A stretch of 64,000 nt of DNA. Source: Phorcus lineatus (lineage: Eukaryota > Mollusca > Gastropoda > Trochida > Trochidae). The stretch is taken from positions 46,517,402-46,581,401 of the forward strand of contig OV121086.1 of NCBI GenBank assembly GCA_921293015.1, read 5' to 3'. Position 1 is the first letter of the stretch; the number at the start of each line of letters is the position of its first letter. A program made the position numbers and the translations under genes. Shown piece by piece: positions 61,101-64,000 of the stretch. Under the pieces are notes generated by a model that saw only the letters and a list, made by a program, of their open reading frames with translations, had not been told where the DNA came from and did not search any database.

Positions 61101-63812
61101 GCCCATGGACCTTTTAAAGGGTCAAAAGGTCACCAAATCTATGAATTAGTCTCCTGTCAGCTTAAGAGTCTAACTTCAAGGTGTCAGCAATCTATGCATT
61201 TGCTTCACGAGAAAATAACAGTAGGTTTTAAGGACAAGACCCCTATCGCCCTCATAAGGGGTTAAAAAGTCACCAAATTTATGAATTAGAATCCTGTCAG
61301 CTTAAGGGTCTAACTTCAAGGTTTCAGCATTCTATGCATTTCCTTCACAAGAAAATAAAAGAAGGTTTTAAGGTCAAGACCCCAATGGCCCTCATAAGGG
61401 GTCAAAAGGTCACCAAATCTATGAATTAAAATCCTGTCAGCTTAAGAATCTAACTTCAAGTTTTCAGCATTCTATGCATTTCCTTCACGAGAATAAAGAA
61501 GAAGGTTTTAAGGTCAAGCCCCCCATGGCTTTCATAAGGGGTCAAAAGGTCACTAAATCTATGAATTAGAATCCTGTGAGCTTAAGAGTCTACACTCAAG
61601 CTTTCAGCATTATGGCATTTGCTTCTGGAAAAGATGAGAATAGATTTTAAGGTCATGACCCCTATGGCCCATGGACCTTTTAAAGGGTCAAAAGGTCATC
61701 AAATCTATGAATTAGAATCCTGTCAGCTTAAGAGTCTACACTCAAGGTTTCAGCATTATGGCATTTCCTTCTGGAGAAGATGAGAATAGATTTTAAAGTC
61801 GTGACCCCTATGGACAATGGCCCTTTTAAAGGGTCAAAAGGTCACCAAATCTATGAATTAGAATCCTGTCAGCTCTAAGAATCTAACTTCAAGGTTTCAA
61901 CATTCTATGCATTTGCTTCACAAGAAAATAAGAGTAGGTTTTAAGGTCAAGACCCCTATGGCCCTCATAAGGGGTCAAAAGGTCATCAAATCTATAAATT
62001 AGAATCCTGTCAGCTTAAGAGTCTACACTCAAGGTTTCAGCATTATGTCATTTGCTTCTGGAGAAGATGAGAATAGATTTTAAGGTCTTGACCCCTATGG
62101 CCATGGCCCTTTTAAAGGGTCAAAAGGTCACCAAATATATGAATTAGTATCCTGTCAGCTTAAGAGTCTCACTTCAAGGTTTCAGCATTCTATGTATTTC
62201 CTTCACGAGAAAATAAGAGTAGGTTTTAAGGTCAAGACCCCTATGGCCCTCATAATGGGTCAAAAGGTCACCAAATCTATGAATTAGAATCCTGTCAGCT
62301 TAAGAGTCTAACTTCAAGGTTTCAGCATTCTATGCATTTGCTTCACGAGAAAATAAGAGTAGGTTTTAAGGTCAAGACCCCTATGGCCCTCATAAGGGGT
62401 CAAAAGGTCACCAAATCTATAAAGTAGAATCCTGTCAGCTTAAAGAGTCTACACTCAAGGTTTCAATATGGTATTTGCTTCTGGAAAAGATGAGAATAGA
62501 TTTTAAGATGAGACTAGATTATAAGGTCGTGACCCCTATGGCCGATGGCCCTTTTAAAGGGTCAAAAGTTCACCAAATCTATGAATTAGAATCCTGTAAG
62601 CTTAAGAAGTCTACACTCAAGGTTTCAGCATTATATCATTTGCTTCTGGAGAAGATGAGAATAGATTTTAAGGTCGTGACCCCTATGGCTCGTGGCCCTT
62701 ACAAGGGTCAAAAGGTCACCAAATCTATGAATTAGAATCCCGTCAGCTTAAGAGTCTACACTCAAGGTTTCAACATTATGGCATTTGCTTCTGTAAAAGA
62801 TGAGAATAGATGTTAAGGCTGTGACCCCTATGGCCCTTATAAGGGGTCAAAAGTCACCAAATCTATGATATTAGAATCCTGTCAATCCGAGTTCAAGGTT
62901 TCAGCATTCTATGAATTTGCTTCAAGAGAAAATAAGAGTAAGTTCAAGACCCCTATGGTCCTTATAAGGGGTCAAAAGGTCACCAAATCTATGAATTAGA
63001 ATCCATTTAGAATGTTCTCTTTTCTCCTCTTCTGACCTAAACCTCACCCAAAACCCCTGAAACTAAGTGACCTCAGCCCTGACTTGGTCAATCCTGTGCT
63101 GCAACTGCTGGAGGATGTTCTCTTTTCTCCTCTCCTAAACTAACCCTGACCCCAAACCCCTGAACCCAAGTGACCTCAGCCCTGATCTGGCCAAACCAAT
63201 CGTGCAACTAATAGAGGATGTTCTGTTTTCTCCTCTTCTGAGCTAACCCTCACCCCAAACCCCTGAACCCAAGTGACCTCAGCCCTGATCTGGCCAAACC
63301 CATGGTGCAACTAATAGAGGATGTTTAGTTTTCTCCTCTTCTGAACTGGCCCTTCCCCAAAACCCCTGTACCCAAGTGACCTCACCATTGACCTGGTCAA
63401 TCCTGTGCGGCAACTGCTGGAGAATGTACTCTTTTCTCCTCTTCTGACCTGACTCTCACCCAAAACCCCTGAAACTTAAGTGATCTCAGCCCCGACCTTG
63501 TCAATCCTAAGCTGCAACTGCTGGAGCATTTTCTCTTTTCTCCTCTCCTGATCTAAACCTCACCCAAAACCCCAGAACTGAAGTGCCCTGAGCCCTGACT
63601 TGGTCAATCCTGTGCAGCAACTGCTGGAGAATGTTCTCTTTTCTCCTCTCTTGATCTAAACCTCACTCTTAACCCCTGAACCCAAGTGACCTTAGCCCTG
63701 ACCTGGTCAATCCTGTGCTGCAACTGCTGGAGAATGTTCTGTTTCCTCCTTTCTTCCTCCTCCCTCTGCTCTTCATCTCTCTCCATCTCTTCACACTCGG
63801 ACTCCGTCTTAC
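39900..63812 (-). CDS. Large Arg/Glu-rich coiled-coil protein (trichohyalin-like), C-terminal 21 exons; 5' end outside window
   Basis: Complement of join(39900-40001, 41524-41742, 42231-42335, 43156-43302, 43468-43581, 44007-44192, 45245-45315, 45650-45875, 46176-46297, 46715-46880, 47203-47342, 47947-48086, 48396-48616, 48945-49117, 49692-49854, 55396-55572, 56523-56663, 57383-57526, 58111-58333, 58778-58950, 63703-63812), partial at the 5' end. Phases match at every junction and give 1086 codons before TAA at 39900. The sequence is almost all charged helix. A module of the form ERQxxxLxxRLxxRRxxR recurs (LRQERLAKERLEAARRRR, THLLEARLKQRRLQR, QRLEERMRRRRQLR, AVRDRLEERRR, KRRIEQRRGKL). It alternates with HREER/HQEER and QEDKFDTAALML/EENLDSACLIF segments, so it probably grew by internal duplication. 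A short non-coil stretch lies in exon 45650-45875 (REGWYDNLTGVLFLVGDD). No membrane segment or enzyme motif is seen. Family and function are unknown to me. Databases will probably call it trichohyalin-like. Confidence 0.88.
39974..41165. repeat. Tandem duplications of the last 3' splice junction of the coiled-coil gene
   Basis: About three units of roughly 210-250 bp. Each repeats the exon edge and acceptor region: CATCCATCAGACCGCC then CTCCTGGAACA (39974 on), CATCCATCAGACTGCC then CTCTTGGAAAA (40188 on), and CTTTATCAGCCTGTCCTGGAA (40984 on). The words GGACTACAA-AT-T, CTCAAGGA and GAGAGTTA-CCAAAG follow in the same order in each. The second unit is interrupted by the fold-back element at 40322-40761. 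Only the first unit is the true exon; the others lack the downstream coding part. Confidence 0.7.
40322..40761. mobile_element. Fold-back hAT-like MITE, 440 bp, with 8-9 bp target duplication
   Basis: Left arm CAGTCTGATTAAAATCGACC and right arm GGTCGATTTTAATCAGACTG are inverted repeats that extend imperfectly for about 120 bp (inner words GGAATAAAAGTTT, GAGATTCGAACTC and AGGCTATCCTCTCCAC). TATGTAAT(C) occurs at 40314 and again at 40762 as a direct duplication. The centre is unique sequence with no transposase. Both arms contain GAGTTCGAATCTC, close to a polymerase III B box, which may be chance. It inserted into an already duplicated stretch of the last intron of the coiled-coil gene. Confidence 0.85.
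42402..43155. repeat. Pyrimidine-rich minisatellite anchored at the 43156 donor site
   Basis: On the gene strand the array starts at the 5' splice site of exon 43156-43302 (CAGATG|GTACGTAGTGGAGGGACAAG). It repeats degenerate versions of GATGGTGAGTAGTGGAGAGA with spacers, about a dozen times, through to 42402. On the plus strand this reads CTCTCCACTACTCACCATCT. Open frames of 60-126 codons here are repeat artefacts. Confidence 0.8.
44662..45244. repeat. 98-bp tandem repeat anchored at the 45245 donor site
   Basis: Six units of about 98 bp. On the gene strand each ends in AGAGACAG followed by GTTACATTT-CTGGTGTCTC; the exon 45245-45315 itself ends in AGAGACAG followed by GTATTATTTACTGGTGTCTC. 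Units are about 90% alike, so the expansion looks fairly recent. The array fills the proximal third of the intron. Confidence 0.88.
46008..46112. repeat. CAT/CAC trinucleotide microsatellite
   Basis: Interrupted (CAT)n and (CAC)n with CAA variants in an intron of the coiled-coil gene. Non-coding. Confidence 0.9.
49974..50134 (-). repeat. Downstream (3') LTR of the Ty3/gypsy element
   Basis: 161 bp, starting TGAATAAGATTTTC on the plus strand and ending ATACTATTACA. It reads identical to the repeat at 54969-55129. Confidence 0.93.
50364..54410 (-). CDS. Ty3/gypsy Gag-Pol polyprotein (fossil/transposon gene)
   Basis: A single frame of 1348 codons. Parts in order: a Gag-like capsid region (about residues 1-190), two CCHC-type zinc knuckles (about 205-245), an aspartic protease (VDTGAQGNT, about 330-420), reverse transcriptase (about 500-700), RNase H (about 780-900), integrase zinc-binding region and catalytic core (about 1010-1220) and a basic tail. 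The domain order, with integrase after RNase H, defines Ty3/gypsy. It occupies most of the element, and the reading looks whole. It is a mobile-element gene, not a host gene. Confidence 0.93.
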   Translation of the reverse strand: MSRDNHQMMPIMKWDSHNLLEAFSLFKQKMELFFVIRRVKNEEKVPYILSGMDDEGLRRYNSWNLTEEQQNDHAYIWTRFEEQLNPSQNFRVARLKMHFFYQKGSSETLDEFVTKCREQAQKCDFTQEETNERILEQIIASTPIQDFQKELLNKPKGYTVQEALKLGRSYEATERGIQELKAMNISSQDTTVKTDAIKTACLNCGGDHSRKLKEKCPAYSAVCHACGKQGHWKKVCLTTKYSKKRSFSRPTRSSSIRRGKHTRSRSLSQARHFKGSRNRSEQKTNTNFDEISFESITISSMCLDEQERHRDEAYAIVDVDINREAKCNLKLKVDTGAQGNTLPVRTFRQMFPDRLDDEGYPDLNKIKPENHTRLIAYNETAIKCFGSINIPCRYDSNQWLQTKFYIVDVHGPAVIGLRSSCDLGAVTMHCSITQVNEVTQQQTTAATEPTVINSVDDLLKMFPGQFDKIGNFPGTVKLYLKEDTTPYIDPPRKFSIHMRDKLKHELDKMENQGVIRKVQEHTDWCSSLAFSTKADGSLRVCLDPAKLNKALKRCPHKIPTVEEMTHKLSGARYFSKLDAKAGYWSLKLDPESAVLTTFRTPFGRYCFERLPFGLAVSQDLFQQRMDSLLEQCDGADGITDDVVVHGRTEEEHDRNLLHLMRIANKNGLMFNSKKCFIKQKQISFFGMIYDAEGVHPDPKKVNDIRSMPTPKNKKELQEFLGLIQYLSLFIPNLAEQAATIRQLLKKDVPFMWDEAYQNSFEKLKALINADATLQYYDTTAPVILQVDASQKGLGAALLQPDQSGEERPIAYASKSLTDAETRYANIEREMLAVCFGVERFKTYVYGRSFHIITDHKPLIMILNKNITSAPPRLQRMMLKLQGYNFTIEYRPGKLLTLPDSLSRLPNPENKQAIDLDLRVDHVQFSTQKISDVQKQTRADPVLNQLTELIIQGWPDTLKEVPTDLREYWSFRDELSVENGVLLKGERVIVPKPLQKDILNQLHTGHLGRDKTILRARQSVYWHKINSDVDQMCKQCSICQEFQREQQHETLHQHEVPTKPWDYLGTDLFSLDGDNYLAIADYYSKYVVVRKLPDRCPSSKVVAMTKQVFGEHGIPSTVVSDNGPHYSSAEYQRFACEWGFQHVTSSPHFPRSNGFIERQIQTIKNTIKKAKRGNEDVELALLSLRTTPVDHKLPSPAELLFNRRVKDTLPVHYRNKSQGRDEIINRLTERQTLQKVNHDRSARDLPPLYKGQPILIQDQNSKRWKPGQVQDTCDKPRSYLVKQDDGGTVRRNRHQLREKSVSFDTDVKDYDGAEPEPDVAGHPPAMTTSDSYMTRSGRAVKPPARLGHE
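54969..55129 (-). repeat. Upstream (5') LTR of the Ty3/gypsy element
   Basis: 161 bp. Same sequence as the repeat at 49974-50134 as far as I can read, and followed on the element strand by the primer-binding-like site. Confidence 0.93.
55305..55346. repeat. TAATG pentanucleotide microsatellite
   Basis: Tandem TAATG with a TAACA variant, just outside the 55396 donor of the coiled-coil gene. Confidence 0.8.
55660..56141. mobile_element. TTAA-flanked inverted-repeat element (piggyBac-like MITE), 482 bp
   Basis: Ends TTAAAGAGCCACTCC (55660) and GGAGTGGCTCTTTAA (to 56141) are perfect inverted repeats that include TTAA, the target of piggyBac transposons. No transposase frame is present. Interior phrases (GATCGAAAACCGGA, CAAACGTAA) recur near 3040-3115, and the outer end recurs near 22856. 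It lies in an intron of the coiled-coil gene. Confidence 0.8.
59560..60369. repeat. Distal part of the ~104-bp array derived from exon 63703-63812
   Basis: Seven to eight units with plus-strand phrases GACCTCAGCCCTGATCTGGT, CAATCCTGTGCTGCAACT, GGAGAATGTTCTCTTTTCTC and CCTGACCTAACCCTCACCC. Units are increasingly decayed toward 59560. The array ends abruptly in CTGTGCTGCA where the 142-bp satellite begins. It is the continuation of the array at 63011-63702. Confidence 0.85.
60370..63010. repeat. 142-bp satellite, about 18 units, embedded in the exon-derived array
   Basis: Units contain GGTCACCAAATCTATGAATT, AGAATCCTGTCAGCTTAAGA, CAAGGTTTCAGCATT and GACCCCTATGGCCC. Two main variants are interspersed: one with CTGGAGAAGATGAGAATAGA and 'GGACCTTTTAAAGGGTC', the other with CACGAGAAAATAAGAGTAGG and 'CTCATAAGGGGTC'. 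The block interrupts the ~104-bp array so that CTGTGCTGCA on the left and GAATGTTCTC on the right would rejoin with only about eight bases missing. Open frames inside are artefacts. Confidence 0.93.
63011..63702. repeat. Proximal part of the ~104-bp array starting at the donor of exon 63703-63812
   Basis: About six to seven units continue without a gap from the exon. On the gene strand the exon ends CTCCAGCAGTTGCAGCACAG, then GATTGACCAG|GTCAGGGCT. Each unit repeats CTCCAGCAGTTGC-GCA-AG, GATTGACCA and GTCAGGGCT-AGGTCACTT. So 45-50 bases of coding sequence plus the splice site have been copied into the intron. The coding edge of the exon is itself the first unit. Confidence 0.9.
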
Positions 63813-64000
63813 CTACACAAGAAAAAAAAGAGAAATGTTATCATAAAATTTAATGAGAAAATGATGATGCCATTGCAATCCTAGTCCAGTTTATCTGCAA
63901 CTGTGAATACATTTTTCAGGTGTTCAGGAAACAATAACTTGCACCTAGAGGTATTGTTATGTGTGTTACATAAAGATGTTGACATTATGGAATATCCAAT
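63813..64000. other. Intron of the coiled-coil gene at the window edge
   Basis: Non-coding sequence upstream (gene sense) of the first exon visible in the window. The gene continues beyond the edge because the exon at 63703 enters in an internal phase. Confidence 0.7.

Noticed and set aside
60487-62735. Open frames of 78-86 codons repeating a similar peptide
   Set aside because: They are frames through the 142-bp satellite. Start and stop positions follow unit variants, not a gene.

Overview
This is animal nuclear DNA: genes are split into short exons with GT-AG introns, there is no operon structure, and repeats are dense. It is probably from a mollusc or a close lophotrochozoan. That rests on dispersed and tandem repeats of a molluscan type (the CCGAAGGGCGGGAGATATAT block near 6.28 kb and the ~142-bp GGTCAAAAGGTCACC satellite) and on bilaterian gene content. 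The species cannot be named from the sequence.

Layout: 1-2.8 kb is a 76-bp satellite cut by the window edge. From 2.8 to 27.7 kb there is no gene I can support. That stretch holds degenerate satellites, a Tc1/mariner element, a hAT-like element with a BED zinc-finger remnant, several short inverted-repeat elements, a Penelope-like 3' end and a LINE remnant. From 27.7 to 35.75 kb, on the minus strand, lies a complete nine-exon FBXL5, the hemerythrin / F-box / leucine-rich-repeat iron sensor. My joins keep phase at every exon and give 601 codons. Head to head with it, 143 bp away on the plus strand, is an intronless 191-codon gene that resembles a sperm or ciliary microtubule inner protein (SPMIP1/ATP6V1FNB type). 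The shared promoter has an RFX X-box-like site and a near-consensus TCTCGCGAGA element. From 39.9 kb past the right edge, on the minus strand, are the last 21 exons (1086 codons) of a large arginine/glutamate-rich coiled-coil protein whose family I cannot name. A very young, whole-looking Ty3/gypsy element (49974-55129) sits in one of its introns.

The most unusual signal is in the coiled-coil gene. Four of its introns carry tandem arrays whose units begin exactly at a neighbouring splice junction and copy the exon edge plus the splice site: three arrays at 5' splice sites and one at the last 3' splice site. One array was later split by a 2.6-kb block of an unrelated 142-bp satellite. The arrays therefore multiply splice-site-like sequences inside the introns.

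Functionally, FBXL5 should be the substrate receptor of an SCF ubiquitin ligase in iron homeostasis, and its divergent partner is probably a cilium/flagellum component. No functional link between them is visible beyond the shared promoter.
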